A stretch of 64,000 nt of DNA from NCBI GenBank assembly GCA_964539395.1, contig CAZIIU010000014.1, forward strand, positions 1 through 64,000, read 5' to 3'. Positions 16,930 through 26,138 of the stretch are shown here, in pieces. Source of the stretch: M55B112 sp964539395 (GTDB lineage Bacteria; Bacteroidota; Bacteroidia; Bacteroidales; GCA-2748055). The notes beneath the pieces were generated by a model. The model saw nothing but the letters and a program-made list of their open reading frames with translations. It did no database searches and was not told the DNA's origin. The first letter of the stretch is position 1. Each line of letters opens with the position of its first letter. Both the position numbers and the translations under genes were made by a program.

Positions 16930-19344
16930 TCAGCGTATTATCACAGCATCTTCGGGACAAACCTGGCGGCAGCCGTCACACTTGATGCAAAGCTCCAGGT
17001 TAATCTCATGCTTCTCATGGGGTTTAAATGGGATGGCATCGACCGGACAATCCTGTGCACATAACGTGCAACCGATACAATCGTCGGTGATCTCATAGTG
17101 GATAAGTTCCTTGCATTTGCCTGTCGGACAGGTTCCCTGGATATGAGCCTCATACTCGTCCCGGAAAAATGCAAGCGTCGTCCTGATCGGGTTTGGCGCG
17201 GTCTTTCCAAGTCCGCAGAGGCTGCCCTTCGTGGTCCACTCCGCCAGCCTTTCCAACTCTTCGAGGTCCTTCATCACACCCTTCCCAACAGTGATCTTCT
17301 CAAGTATCTCGAGCATCCGTTTTGTACCGATCCTGCAGAAGGTGCATTTTCCGCACGACTCATTCTGTGTGAATGAGAGGAAGTATTTTGCCATATCGAC
17401 CATGCAGTCGGTATCATCAAGCACCACCATTCCTCCGGAACCCATCATTGCACCCACTTCAGAGAGCGATTCAAAATCGATTGGTGTATCCGCCATGGTC
17501 GCGGGTATACACCCACCCGATGGTCCGCCTATCTGTATCGCCTTGAATGTCCGACCATTGGCCACCCCACCGCCGATCTCCTCCACGACTTCCCTGATGG
17601 TCATCCCCATCGGCACCTCAATCAAACCGCCCCGGGCTACCTTTCCCGCCAGTGCAAATACCTTTGTTCCCCTCGATTTTTCTGTTCCCACGCCATTAAA
17701 GGCATTAGCATTGTGACGCATAATATAGGCTACTTTTGCCAGAGTCTCAACGTTGTTTACAAGGGTCGGCTTACTCCAGAGTCCGGACACAGCCGGGTAC
17801 GGCGGTCTCATCCTGGGAAAGCCGCGTTTTCCCTCGATGGATGCGAGCAGAGCGGTCTCCTCACCACAGACAAAGGCACCTGCACCCTGGTAGATTCGCA
17901 GATCGAAACTAAATCCGCTATCAAGAATACCTTCGCCGAGGAGTCCCTCCTCATAACATTTTTCAATTGCCTCCTGCACCCTTTTAACAGCGAGCGGGTA
18001 CTCAGCACGGATATACATGATCCCCTCATCGGCACCAACGGCATAACCTGCAATTATAACCCCTTCAATAATCCTGTAGGGGTATGATTCGAGCAACATC
18101 CGGTCCATGAATGCACCCGGGTCACCTTCATCACCATTGCAGATTACGTACTTCTTATCACTTTTCTGGTCGGCCACCAACTGCCACTTCGTCCCCGTTG
18201 AAAAACCGGCACCTCCCCTTCCCCTGATGCCACTGTCCATTATTTCATTGATCACCTCCCCTGGCGACCTCTCCAAACTCTTTTTCAGCGCCAGAAAACC
18301 CTGTCGCTCCTTGTATTCCTGAATATCCACCGGATTGATCACCCCCCTGAATTCAGTGGCAATCGGTTTTTGCCTGTCGAGGAAAGCAGCTACATGTTTT
18401 TCCCTGATATTCAAGGAATAGCGATCAACTCCCGACCACTTTCCATCGTCGACTATTCCCTCAATAGCGTTTGTTATCTGACTTTTTAATCTGTCAAATA
18501 ATCCCTTAGGTCTGAAGTGGTTGCGCACGATCTGTCCCACATCAACGGCTTGTACCTTTGAATAGAGTACCGTCTCCCCAACTGCAGGAACCACCTCTAC
18601 CAGGGGTACCTGGTGACACATCCCCACGCATCCCACATGCTTCAGTTTTACATTCAGGTGGTTTCTTTCGATTGTGTTCTGCACCGCATCCCTGATTTCA
18701 TCACTTCCACTTGCCACACAACAGGAGCCCAGTCCGATCCGGATCTCTCCCTGTATCTCCTCACCAGTTGCCTTTCTGAACCGCCGCCTGCTACCACCGT
18801 CCTTTTCGCGTTCAAAATCGCCCAGCACATTGGCTACACTGCCTGAGGCTACATGACCATAGGTGATGTTATCGATCTGAACCACCGGTGCAAGGGTACA
18901 GCATCCCAGGCAGTTCACCTTTTCAACCGTATATTTCTTATCCTCAGAAGTGTCATATGCCTCCCCAATGTTCAACTCACGGCGGAGGGCATCGTAAACC
19001 TGACCGGCTCCCTTCACATGACAGGCAGTACCAACACATACTTTGACCATATGGTCACCCGCCGGCTTAAACCTGAACTGTGAATAGAAGCTGGCAACGC
19101 CCGTGATCATGGCTGGAGTGATCTCGGAGTTCTCACAGACACGACGCAATGCCTCCTCAGGAAGGTAATTATATTTCTCCTGGATTGCCTGCAACACCGG
19201 GATGACAGAGGACTGTTTCCTTCCCAGTCTCTCTAAGAACTCATCAATTTCCCGGAACGGATCTGTCACAATTTCACTTACGGACTCATGCTTCATCTCC
19301 GAATCATCTGCGATCTTATCAAAATCTGAATTTCTATTCATCAT
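16930..19344 (-). CDS. NuoE-NuoF-ferredoxin fusion (NADH diaphorase subunit)
   Basis: NADH-oxidising flavoprotein of 804 residues, like HydB or fused complex I NuoEF. Order: NuoE-type thioredoxin-fold [2Fe-2S] domain (C103, C108, C145, C149); a second thioredoxin-like [2Fe-2S] module (GLGSCC, CVGMC); NuoF core with NADH loop GRGGAGFSTGTKW near 373, FMN loop CNGDEGDPGAFMDR, and GAGAFVCGEETALLASIEGK; N3-type [4Fe-4S] cluster (ESCGKCTFC near 661 plus GSLCGLG near 706); and two C-terminal [4Fe-4S] motifs (CIGCTLCAQDC, CIKCDGCRQVC). The ATG at 19344, with GGGA a few bases upstream, is preferred to a TTG at 19368. No other complex I or hydrogenase gene is present, so the electron partner is probably the downstream FAD protein. 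Confidence 0.9.
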   Translation of the reverse strand: MMNRNSDFDKIADDSEMKHESVSEIVTDPFREIDEFLERLGRKQSSVIPVLQAIQEKYNYLPEEALRRVCENSEITPAMITGVASFYSQFRFKPAGDHMVKVCVGTACHVKGAGQVYDALRRELNIGEAYDTSEDKKYTVEKVNCLGCCTLAPVVQIDNITYGHVASGSVANVLGDFEREKDGGSRRRFRKATGEEIQGEIRIGLGSCCVASGSDEIRDAVQNTIERNHLNVKLKHVGCVGMCHQVPLVEVVPAVGETVLYSKVQAVDVGQIVRNHFRPKGLFDRLKSQITNAIEGIVDDGKWSGVDRYSLNIREKHVAAFLDRQKPIATEFRGVINPVDIQEYKERQGFLALKKSLERSPGEVINEIMDSGIRGRGGAGFSTGTKWQLVADQKSDKKYVICNGDEGDPGAFMDRMLLESYPYRIIEGVIIAGYAVGADEGIMYIRAEYPLAVKRVQEAIEKCYEEGLLGEGILDSGFSFDLRIYQGAGAFVCGEETALLASIEGKRGFPRMRPPYPAVSGLWSKPTLVNNVETLAKVAYIMRHNANAFNGVGTEKSRGTKVFALAGKVARGGLIEVPMGMTIREVVEEIGGGVANGRTFKAIQIGGPSGGCIPATMADTPIDFESLSEVGAMMGSGGMVVLDDTDCMVDMAKYFLSFTQNESCGKCTFCRIGTKRMLEILEKITVGKGVMKDLEELERLAEWTTKGSLCGLGKTAPNPIRTTLAFFRDEYEAHIQGTCPTGKCKELIHYEITDDCIGCTLCAQDCPVDAIPFKPHEKHEINLELCIKCDGCRQVCPEDAVIIR

Positions 19345-19372
19345 CTTTCCCTTCACGAACCTGTTCAACTTA

Positions 19373-19620
19373 CCATTGCAAAATACTTTCTCTTCTCAAC
19401 TGCCCGGAAGTACCCTACCGTTCATAAACCTTTTCTCGAAATTAAATCAATACAACCTGTCTATTCTTCAACTGCCCTCCAGCACCACATATCCACGAGC
19501 CTTTTCTTCTAACCAAATCAACAAAACCTGTCTATTCTTCAACTGCCCTCCAGCACCATAAATCCACGAGCCATTTCTTCTAACCAAATCAACAAAAACT
19601 ACCTATTCTTCCATTGTCCG
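19373..19620. repeat. 71-bp tandem repeat inside the redox island
   Basis: Two near-identical 71-bp units (19444-19514 and 19515-19585) contain the shared text ATTCTTCAACTGCCCTCCAG. They are flanked by a degenerate copy before (about 19373-19443, offset 72) and a partial diverged copy after (19586 to about 19620). The array fills the 304-bp gap between the membrane propeller gene and the NuoEF fusion gene and separates two otherwise tightly packed gene blocks. Both strands carry stops, so it is not coding. It could uncouple or tune expression of the diaphorase genes, or be neutral. Confidence 0.85.
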
Positions 19621-19648
19621 GAATTGCCGAACACTAAACGAACCTTCT

Positions 19649-21550
19649 CTATTCGCCGATACAATACAAACTTTCATCGCCCCTGATATAAATGCGGCCC
19701 TCTGCAAAGGCCGGGATTGCATATGATGCTTCACCCAGAGCCGGTTCGTTGATCACAGTTCCGGTTCGATCGGCCTTCATGATATGCATAATACCGTTAT
19801 TGCCCATGATATACACTCTTTTATCCACGATCATGGGGGAGCTGTATAGTGTCGTGCCAAAATCCTTTTCCCAGACCTGTTCACCTGTTTTTGCATCATA
19901 GCAGACAAATACCCCGTAGCTTGTTGCAAGGTAGAGCAACCCATCGTGGGCCACCGGACTTGCTGCTTCAGAGAGGTAATCGTAGCTCTCCCAGACCACC
20001 TCAGCATTAGGCACCGGCTTAATCGCAACAAGGCTGGCATATTCATTATTGGCAAATACAAGTCCGTCGTCGTAGGCACACGACGGTCCCACCTCACCCA
20101 TCATCACATCCAGCTTCCAGACCTCTTTCCCTGTTTCGAGGTCGTGTCCTGCCACACTTGGATCGGTATTGGTCACAACCTGCATCTTACCATCCACCTC
20201 AATAAGAATCGGCGATGCCCAGGAGATATGGTTATCGCGTTGTATATCCCATACGGTTTCTCCTGTCTGGCCATTAAGTGCCAGCATGCGTCCACCCCGG
20301 CCGGTATCGTATTGAATGATCAGCTTATTGTTCCAGACCATCAATGAGGATGAATGACCATAATGGTTCTGAGGCACCCCAAGGTTGCGGGCCCAAACGC
20401 GGTTTCCGTTCATGTCGAATGCGATTACATCGCCAGTGGCGAAAATGGCGTAAGCCCTGTAACCGTCAACTGCCATGGTGGGTGCTGACAACCCGGTATC
20501 GTCAGTGACCTTTGGCATGACAGCGGGCGATCCTTCGATGTTATCGGCTGACTTTTCCCACAGCAGCTGTCCGGTATGACGGTTAAAGCAGCTCACAATA
20601 CGTGCGCTGTTATCGGCACCTGCAAGAAATAACTTGTCGCCCCAGATAACCGGGGAATTATAACCATGTTTAGAAAGAGCAACTTTCCAGATTACGTTGC
20701 TACCTGCGGCACCATCCCAATTCACCGGAATATTCCTATGATAGGAGATCCCGAGTCCCCACGGACCCCTGAAAGTGTTGTGGTGCTTTTTTACCTCTGT
20801 CAGACCGTAAGGTTTTTCCTTAACCTTACCTGTTCCTGCCTGCTCAGTCAGGGGATCACCTGCTGCAACTGCACTTTCAGATGCACCTGCTACCTCCGGT
20901 CCATTATTCCCGGCTCCTTCAGCTATCCGCGCAACCTGTCCGGCCTCATCCTGTGTTGTCCCATCGCCTTCAGAAGAAACCTCTTCACCGACCGGTAATG
21001 AACCATCGGTGATCTCAATGACCTGAATCCCTTCATCAACAGCGGCAACTGCAGTTGAACCTCCCTCATCCGGAAAATAGTTGTCGAGGTAATTATTGCT
21101 AAAAAATGCAGCAACGAACGCCAGTCCGAATACTACAATCCCAGTTACAAGAAGCCATCTCCAGGCAGCTTTTCTTGCCTGCAGGAACGATTCACCTTCG
21201 GGGTCGGGCCGACCGATGGTATGTTGTTGGTCGGTGAATATTTTGAGGGATATCGCGAATACGATGCCCCCGAAGAGCAGCAGGAAGACACCGGTTTTGA
21301 TCTGCCAGGTTGAGGTGAAATAGGCCTTTCTTACCAGCAGATCGAAATCGCGGATCTCCTCCATCAGCTGTTCATTGTTGGGATCCTCCTCAAGCTGCTC
21401 AACAAGCGCATTTAGTGTGGCACTCTCCAGCGGTTCATATTTTTTTAGCTGAACAAAATTGATCAGCAACAATGCAGCAACCAGCAGGGTAAAGATCCCT
21501 GATATCTGCATCCCTTGCTTCGCAAGTTTTAATTTCTCTTCCCTGGTCAT
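19649..21550 (-). CDS. Membrane-anchored PQQ-like beta-propeller protein
   Basis: A 633-residue protein with three predicted membrane helices near residues 15-34, 84-102 and 132-151, then an acidic low-complexity linker of about 90 residues, then a PQQ-like propeller from about 265. The propeller begins with the family signature FRGPWGLGISYHRNIP and has blade motifs such as HTGQLLWEKS, QTGETVWDIQ, ETGKEVWKLD and KTGEQVWEKD. Topology resembles membrane quinoprotein dehydrogenases, but there are too few helices and no recognisable catalytic residues. The stop lies two bases before the polyferredoxin stop-start junction (gap 21551-21552), so the two are surely co-translated and probably interact. 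Inferred role: periplasmic domain docked on the polyferredoxin. Confidence 0.85.
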   Translation of the reverse strand: MTREEKLKLAKQGMQISGIFTLLVAALLLINFVQLKKYEPLESATLNALVEQLEEDPNNEQLMEEIRDFDLLVRKAYFTSTWQIKTGVFLLLFGGIVFAISLKIFTDQQHTIGRPDPEGESFLQARKAAWRWLLVTGIVVFGLAFVAAFFSNNYLDNYFPDEGGSTAVAAVDEGIQVIEITDGSLPVGEEVSSEGDGTTQDEAGQVARIAEGAGNNGPEVAGASESAVAAGDPLTEQAGTGKVKEKPYGLTEVKKHHNTFRGPWGLGISYHRNIPVNWDGAAGSNVIWKVALSKHGYNSPVIWGDKLFLAGADNSARIVSCFNRHTGQLLWEKSADNIEGSPAVMPKVTDDTGLSAPTMAVDGYRAYAIFATGDVIAFDMNGNRVWARNLGVPQNHYGHSSSLMVWNNKLIIQYDTGRGGRMLALNGQTGETVWDIQRDNHISWASPILIEVDGKMQVVTNTDPSVAGHDLETGKEVWKLDVMMGEVGPSCAYDDGLVFANNEYASLVAIKPVPNAEVVWESYDYLSEAASPVAHDGLLYLATSYGVFVCYDAKTGEQVWEKDFGTTLYSSPMIVDKRVYIMGNNGIMHIMKADRTGTVINEPALGEASYAIPAFAEGRIYIRGDESLYCIGE

Positions 21551-21552
21551 CT

Positions 21553-22827
21553 CTAAAACTTTTTATCTACCGGACAATAGTCAATGCATCTGCCACAGCT
21601 GAAGCAGTCGCCTTTGTGGGGTTCATAATCGGTTCGTTTTCTGAGGATAAACTGGTTCATAATCATAATCCCGAGCACCAGACCCAGGTACCCTCCAAGG
21701 AACCATCCACCCTTTTTAAATTTTGTTCTTATGACAGAGGCCTTCTCTACGAGCTGGTCCATCGACTCGCCCGATTCAAGGAACGCCTGGATATCCAAAT
21801 TCTCCTCATCAGCTTTGAGCTCCGGGTGTTTAATGAGCAATTCCGACAGGTAAACATCCGGATGGGCCTTCGAAAGTGCGATGTGTGCACTTGAGACAGC
21901 GAGGCCGCCCAGGAATGCCCATACCGGTACCAGCAATCCGAAAATGGCATACTGCCTCAGGAATTTCCGTACAGTTGAACCGGTCCTTACCTTTTCATCG
22001 GAGGGAGCCTCAATGGCATCGAACGGACATGAGTTGGCGCACAGCTTGCAGTTGATACATTCGGCCGGGGTGATAGATACATGCTTTTTAGAAAAGCGCG
22101 ACATCCATCCGAGCAGCACACTGTATGGACAGAACACCCTGCAGTAAGGCCGTGCAAAGAACATTCCAATCAGCAGAAGGGCGATCCCCAGGATAATCAT
22201 TGTATAAGGACCGTCCATTCGGAAAATCCCCACAAAAGGATCGTACCTGCAAATGATAAAATCGGTTCCGGTAGCTGCAAACAGCACCGCCAATCCCAGA
22301 TAGACATGGGGGATGAACGACAGGGTTTTGCGAACCCAGCTGGAGACCGAAATTGGTTTAATGATCACAAGGTCCTGGATGGCACCCAGCGGACAGGCGG
22401 CAGCACAAAAGGTTCGTCCATAGAACAGGGTAAAAACCAGCGGCAACAGGAAGAACAGCAGCACTGCAACCGATATTTTATACGAGGGATCGAAAATTGT
22501 AAGGGTTACATTCTGAACAGAACCGATCGGGCATATGCAGCCGTTCCTGTAAAAGCCGAAATAGAGCAGTGTGAATACAGTGGTCCAGAGTACACCACGC
22601 CGGGAACGCCTTTTCAGGATGAACCAGGTGGCGAGGGATATTACAGCGATCAGCACCAGCACATCGACAAACTCAAGTGCAACAGCACGCGGCTCAGGTG
22701 TTGTAACATCCGGTTGCTCGTAACCACTTTCAAATTCCGGCTTCGGGAAACGCTGCTGGGCATTGATTGCGACAAAGGTGAAGATTATCAGCAGAAACAG
22801 GCCCGTTTTAAAACTAATCCTGATCAT
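21553..22827 (-). CDS. NosR/NapH-like membrane polyferredoxin
   Basis: Inner-membrane Fe-S protein of 424 residues. After a signal-like first helix and a periplasmic stretch, at least five more helices follow. Cysteine motifs: CICP near 97, FCAAACPLGA near 141, YCRVFCPYS near 229 (the CxxxCP signature of NapH, NosR and RdxB), a classic [4Fe-4S] motif CINCKLCANSCP near 258, and a C-terminal CFSCGRCIDYCP near 409. These proteins pass electrons between quinol or cytoplasmic donors and periplasmic acceptors. The start overlaps the stop of the Tat ferredoxin gene by four bases (22824-22827), the NapG-NapH arrangement. No nosZ or napA is nearby, so the acceptor is not nitrate or nitrous oxide by local context. 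Confidence 0.9.
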   Translation of the reverse strand: MIRISFKTGLFLLIIFTFVAINAQQRFPKPEFESGYEQPDVTTPEPRAVALEFVDVLVLIAVISLATWFILKRRSRRGVLWTTVFTLLYFGFYRNGCICPIGSVQNVTLTIFDPSYKISVAVLLFFLLPLVFTLFYGRTFCAAACPLGAIQDLVIIKPISVSSWVRKTLSFIPHVYLGLAVLFAATGTDFIICRYDPFVGIFRMDGPYTMIILGIALLLIGMFFARPYCRVFCPYSVLLGWMSRFSKKHVSITPAECINCKLCANSCPFDAIEAPSDEKVRTGSTVRKFLRQYAIFGLLVPVWAFLGGLAVSSAHIALSKAHPDVYLSELLIKHPELKADEENLDIQAFLESGESMDQLVEKASVIRTKFKKGGWFLGGYLGLVLGIMIMNQFILRKRTDYEPHKGDCFSCGRCIDYCPVDKKF

Positions 22828-23435
22828 ATGGCCTTCTCCCCATCATTGTTTGGTCCAAAATCGCCTTTGATCATATACGGTTTACTGGCCGGCACACGGC
22901 TGATGGCATCTGACGGGCATACACGGGCAATGGCACACTCATTGCAGTTCACACAGATGTTGTGCCTGATCTGAAGGTGGAAGGAGCCGTTGCCGAATGA
23001 ACTGCACCCTTTAACACATTTACCACATCCGAAACAGAGCTCTTCATCGATGATATATTCAAAGTAGGGTTCCTCAATAAACCGCCGCTCAATGGCCGCG
23101 GCCGGACAAAGCTGCTTCTCGGCCCCGGTCTGCAGGTCGGTCACCCCCGGCTTGAAATAACCGCCACAGAGATCACAATAACCGCACAGATCATAGGCAT
23201 GAACACATTTAACTGCTGAAGGCGCAAGAACACAGTCGGTGGCACATCGACCGCACTGACTGCATTTAAAGGGATCGATCTGCCAGACCATTTTTTCTTT
23301 GCCGGAATTGACTGCAGCCAGTGTTCCCACACCGGCCAGTGATAGTCCTAATGTAAGTCGTGCGCTCTTGTTGATAAAAGAGCGCCTGTCGTATGCCTTA
23401 TCCTGATCCTTTTCGTTATCCTTATCCTTTTTCAT
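22824..23435 (-). CDS. Tat-type periplasmic polyferredoxin (NapG-like)
   Basis: A 203-residue Fe-S protein. The N-terminus has a twin-arginine motif DRRSFINKSA followed by a hydrophobic stretch (residues 27-42), so the folded, cluster-loaded protein should be exported or anchored outside the membrane. At least four Cys clusters follow: CSQCGRCATDC, CGYCDLC plus the QLCPAAA cysteine, CFGCGKCVKGC, and CVNCNECAIARVCP. The pattern is that of NapG/MauM ferredoxins that partner NapH-like membrane proteins. It overlaps the upstream small-Cys gene by 14 bp and the polyferredoxin gene by 4 bp, so the three are translationally coupled. Confidence 0.9.
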   Translation of the reverse strand: MKKDKDNEKDQDKAYDRRSFINKSARLTLGLSLAGVGTLAAVNSGKEKMVWQIDPFKCSQCGRCATDCVLAPSAVKCVHAYDLCGYCDLCGGYFKPGVTDLQTGAEKQLCPAAAIERRFIEEPYFEYIIDEELCFGCGKCVKGCSSFGNGSFHLQIRHNICVNCNECAIARVCPSDAISRVPASKPYMIKGDFGPNNDGEKAI

Positions 23436-23637
23436 GTTCCTTCTCTTTAATAGCTTCAGGAAGCTTACAGCCGCTGAGCTTGCTACAACCCCGGCATGTT
23501 ATTAGTGTCGGACAACCGTCTCCTGAATAGGTAATGCTCTTCTGTCTCCAGATCAGCCCGATCATCGCTGCCATACCTGCCAGGATGGTGGTCCTGCCCG
23601 TCATCTGAATAAATTCTTTCCTGGTCATATCTGTCAC
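23422..23637 (-). CDS. Tiny membrane protein with four conserved-type cysteines
   Basis: A 71-residue protein that I do not recognise as a named family. MTRKEFIQMTGRTTILAG followed by a hydrophobic helix to about residue 30 resembles a Tat-like or membrane-anchor leader. The exposed part has C42, C48, C51 and C57 (spacing x5, x2, x5), enough for one Fe-S cluster or a metal site. Coding is supported by tight packing: its start overlaps the NHL-propeller stop by four bases, and its stop overlaps the ferredoxin start. An alternative start is the Met at codon 4. Inferred role: accessory redox or assembly subunit of the NapGH-like module. Confidence 0.72.
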   Translation of the reverse strand: MTDMTRKEFIQMTGRTTILAGMAAMIGLIWRQKSITYSGDGCPTLITCRGCSKLSGCKLPEAIKEKEHEKG

Positions 23638-24596
23638 TTTATTTTCTCAAAGACCCGTATCATGCTTTTATCGAAATCGAGAGCATATATCACATCATTC
23701 TCATCCACGGCCACCTCCGGCGCCTTGCCATCATCAATAAATTTTTCGGGTGCCGCTACCACACCCTGCAGTTCACCTGAGCTGTCGTATACCTTGATTC
23801 GTACCAACCCCTTTTCGCTGGTCACAAACGACCCGTCGGAGAGAACTGCGAGTTCAGCCGGGTTACAACATCCAGCAAAACCATCGATCTTCATCGAACC
23901 TTTCTGCCAGAAACCTCGCATCTTTCCATCATCGGAATAGTTCTCGATGGCATGCTTCCCGGTGTTTACCACCCATAGCTCCCCGTAGCTGTTCACTACC
24001 AGGTCGAAGCAGGCACTTGGGATGATAAAGCCGTGACCGGCAGCACTCTCCGATTTTCCCTCGAATTCACCCAGCAGTTCGCCGTCAAAATCATAGCGCA
24101 GTACCCTCCTGTTACCGGCGTCGGCCACATAGAGCACATTGTCATTGGCAGCCATAGATGTAATAACACAGTTCTTTCCCGGTACTTCCCACGTTGCAAT
24201 CAAATCGCCTTCCTGCGAATATTTCTTAATATGGTCATCAAAACCGATAAAAACAGCTTCGTCCGTAACATGTATGCAGGTCCCTGTTCCCTCGATGCCG
24301 GTTTTCAGCTGTTGCACCCCTTCTGTGGTTACAGCCTGCAAAACCCCATTGCCAGTCAGCCATATAGTTCCATCCTTAATATCTATCCCTTCAGCTTTGT
24401 AGCCCCTAACCGGAAAATTTTTGGTCTCCCGGTAAGTGATAAGTGAGGAATCAACCGCCTTATACTCATCCACATTGTATTCGTAGGGATTATCACCCAG
24501 TTTGTCGGGCTGTTGCGAGGTGTAATCAGCGATGATCACTATAATGATTACGACCATTAACAGTGCAAATAGTAACGAAAGACCTCTCTTTTTCAT
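23634..24596 (-). CDS. Membrane-anchored NHL/6-bladed beta-propeller protein
   Basis: A 320-residue protein from the ATG at 24596; a start at 24632 would overlap the previous gene and put polar residues before the membrane helix. KKRGLSLLFALLMVVIIIVIIA (residues 2-23) is a signal anchor. The rest shows NHL-type repeats, for example VLYVADAGNRRVLRYDFDGELLGEF, GELWVVNTGKHAIENYSDDGKM and VIYALDFDKSMIRVFEKI, giving a six-bladed propeller. A Cys pair, FAGCCNPAEL, is unusual for this fold and could be a metal or redox site. It belongs to the coupled block of the redox island (four-base overlap with the next gene). Confidence 0.82.
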   Translation of the reverse strand: MKKRGLSLLFALLMVVIIIVIIADYTSQQPDKLGDNPYEYNVDEYKAVDSSLITYRETKNFPVRGYKAEGIDIKDGTIWLTGNGVLQAVTTEGVQQLKTGIEGTGTCIHVTDEAVFIGFDDHIKKYSQEGDLIATWEVPGKNCVITSMAANDNVLYVADAGNRRVLRYDFDGELLGEFEGKSESAAGHGFIIPSACFDLVVNSYGELWVVNTGKHAIENYSDDGKMRGFWQKGSMKIDGFAGCCNPAELAVLSDGSFVTSEKGLVRIKVYDSSGELQGVVAAPEKFIDDGKAPEVAVDENDVIYALDFDKSMIRVFEKIK

Positions 24597-24606
24597 TCCT
24601 AAACAA

Positions 24607-26055
24607 TTAAATCCTGTTTTTTGCCAGGTCAATGCATATCACGGTCTCTGAATCGCGTAGTACCATATAGCCGTTGGCCAGTGCCAGTGGCGCCCAGGCG
24701 TCGGCCCCATCTTCAATTACCCTGTAGCTGTCGAGTTCAATATACTCAGTTACCGAGGGTCTGGCAATCGTAAGCGTACCATCATCGCTCAGAATAAACA
24801 GCTTGTTATCGGCGATCATGTACGGACCAAGTCCAAACCGCACTGTCTGCCCGCTCGACCATACCACCTCAGTAAAATCGTCGGGGTGAACGCATATCAG
24901 CTGGTTTCTCAGCGGACCGGCATCCTTTGGGAGAATTCCCAGCAGGTGATCCTTATAAATTACCGGGGTTTGTTGTTCAGAGGCAAGACCATCACGCGGA
25001 CTGTACTCCTGCAGTACCTCTGCTACGAATCCGCTGGATGACCGGTTCAACTGAAGCACCATACTTCCTGCACCATACCCTGCAGATAAGAATATCTTCC
25101 CATCGGGAAGACCAACAGGTGCAGGAGCGACCACATTGTGCCGCCATTCCGGGGCTGTCCAGAGGATATCTCCTGCATCCCTGCCTTCAGCCTTTACACC
25201 TATAGCTGCCCCAATGGCACTGTAAAGGTACATTTTCACACCGTCGAATTCATAAGGCAGGATGGAGGAGTGGGACATTCCCCAACCGCCGTCGTTGGGG
25301 GTTTCCCAGACAATTTCCCCTGTTTCACAGTCGACAGCCACAAGGACACTTTTCCCGCCGGTGGCGATGATTGCCATTCCGTTGTCGACCAGCGGACACT
25401 GACCGGTATACCATAATGGTACTTCGGAAGCGTACTCTTTTTCGATGTTCAGTCCCCACCTGAAGTCCCCATCCTCACGGTCAACACACATCACGTGACC
25501 CCTCGGACCAATGGTAACGATATAATCTTCCGTTACGGCTGGCACTGTTCGCGACATCCCATGGTTTCTTTTAATCACGACCTTATACCATCTGCGCCAG
25601 TACTCAGCTCCTGTTACCAGGTCGAAGCATCGCAGCATGTCGGCCCGGAGATCCTCATCATAGTCGAGCATATAAACTTTCCCTTCGTAGATGGCAGCTC
25701 CTGCATGACCTTCTCCGAGGTGATGGGTCCAGAGTATCTCCGGTCCCGATTCGGGGAATGCATCAATCAGAGAGACGTCCGATCGGCTGATATTGTCAAA
25801 ATGCTCACCGCGAAATCTTGGCCAGGTCTCATTCAGCTCTTTTTCAGTCCGACGGCCCGGTCTGCTGTTAAATTCTTCGTAGAACTCACCGATATTGATA
25901 TCAAGATTCACCGCAACACCTTCACCCCTGTTGTCCATACCCGGAACACTCGGCACCAGCTCCTTTACCGGATCATTCGTTATCCACCAGGCAAGAGAGA
26001 AGATTCCTGAGATTACCAACAGGTAGGGTATCAGTATGTTTGGTCGAAGTCTCAT
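24607..26055 (-). CDS. Membrane-anchored PQQ-like beta-propeller protein
   Basis: A 482-residue protein. Residues 8-25 (LIPYLLVISGIFSLAWWI) form an uncleaved anchor, followed by an 80-residue linker and then the propeller, which starts with the family signature WPRFRGEHFDNISRSD. Blade motifs include VTGAEYWRRWYK, EDGDFRWGLNIE and ETGEIVWETPND. It is one of five PQQ-like paralogues in the cluster; the low similarity between them suggests distinct roles rather than recent duplication. It lies 10 bp upstream of the NHL propeller gene. No haem, Cys pair or catalytic site was recognised. Confidence 0.85.
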   Translation of the reverse strand: MRLRPNILIPYLLVISGIFSLAWWITNDPVKELVPSVPGMDNRGEGVAVNLDINIGEFYEEFNSRPGRRTEKELNETWPRFRGEHFDNISRSDVSLIDAFPESGPEILWTHHLGEGHAGAAIYEGKVYMLDYDEDLRADMLRCFDLVTGAEYWRRWYKVVIKRNHGMSRTVPAVTEDYIVTIGPRGHVMCVDREDGDFRWGLNIEKEYASEVPLWYTGQCPLVDNGMAIIATGGKSVLVAVDCETGEIVWETPNDGGWGMSHSSILPYEFDGVKMYLYSAIGAAIGVKAEGRDAGDILWTAPEWRHNVVAPAPVGLPDGKIFLSAGYGAGSMVLQLNRSSSGFVAEVLQEYSPRDGLASEQQTPVIYKDHLLGILPKDAGPLRNQLICVHPDDFTEVVWSSGQTVRFGLGPYMIADNKLFILSDDGTLTIARPSVTEYIELDSYRVIEDGADAWAPLALANGYMVLRDSETVICIDLAKNRI

Positions 26056-26138
26056 TTATATTACCCGTTACACAATAATATTGTTACAGCACTTCAGTGT
26101 TACTATTCACATTGCTCCTGGCGCGTCTGTTTAAATTC

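Noticed and set aside
16930..19344. Part of a respiratory complex I operon
   Set aside because: No nuoA-D or nuoG-N genes are nearby, and the extra modules match HydB-like diaphorases better.
22081..22974. 297-codon open frame opposite the polyferredoxin
   Set aside because: It is a reverse-strand shadow of a clearly homologous Fe-S membrane protein and has no family features or start signals.
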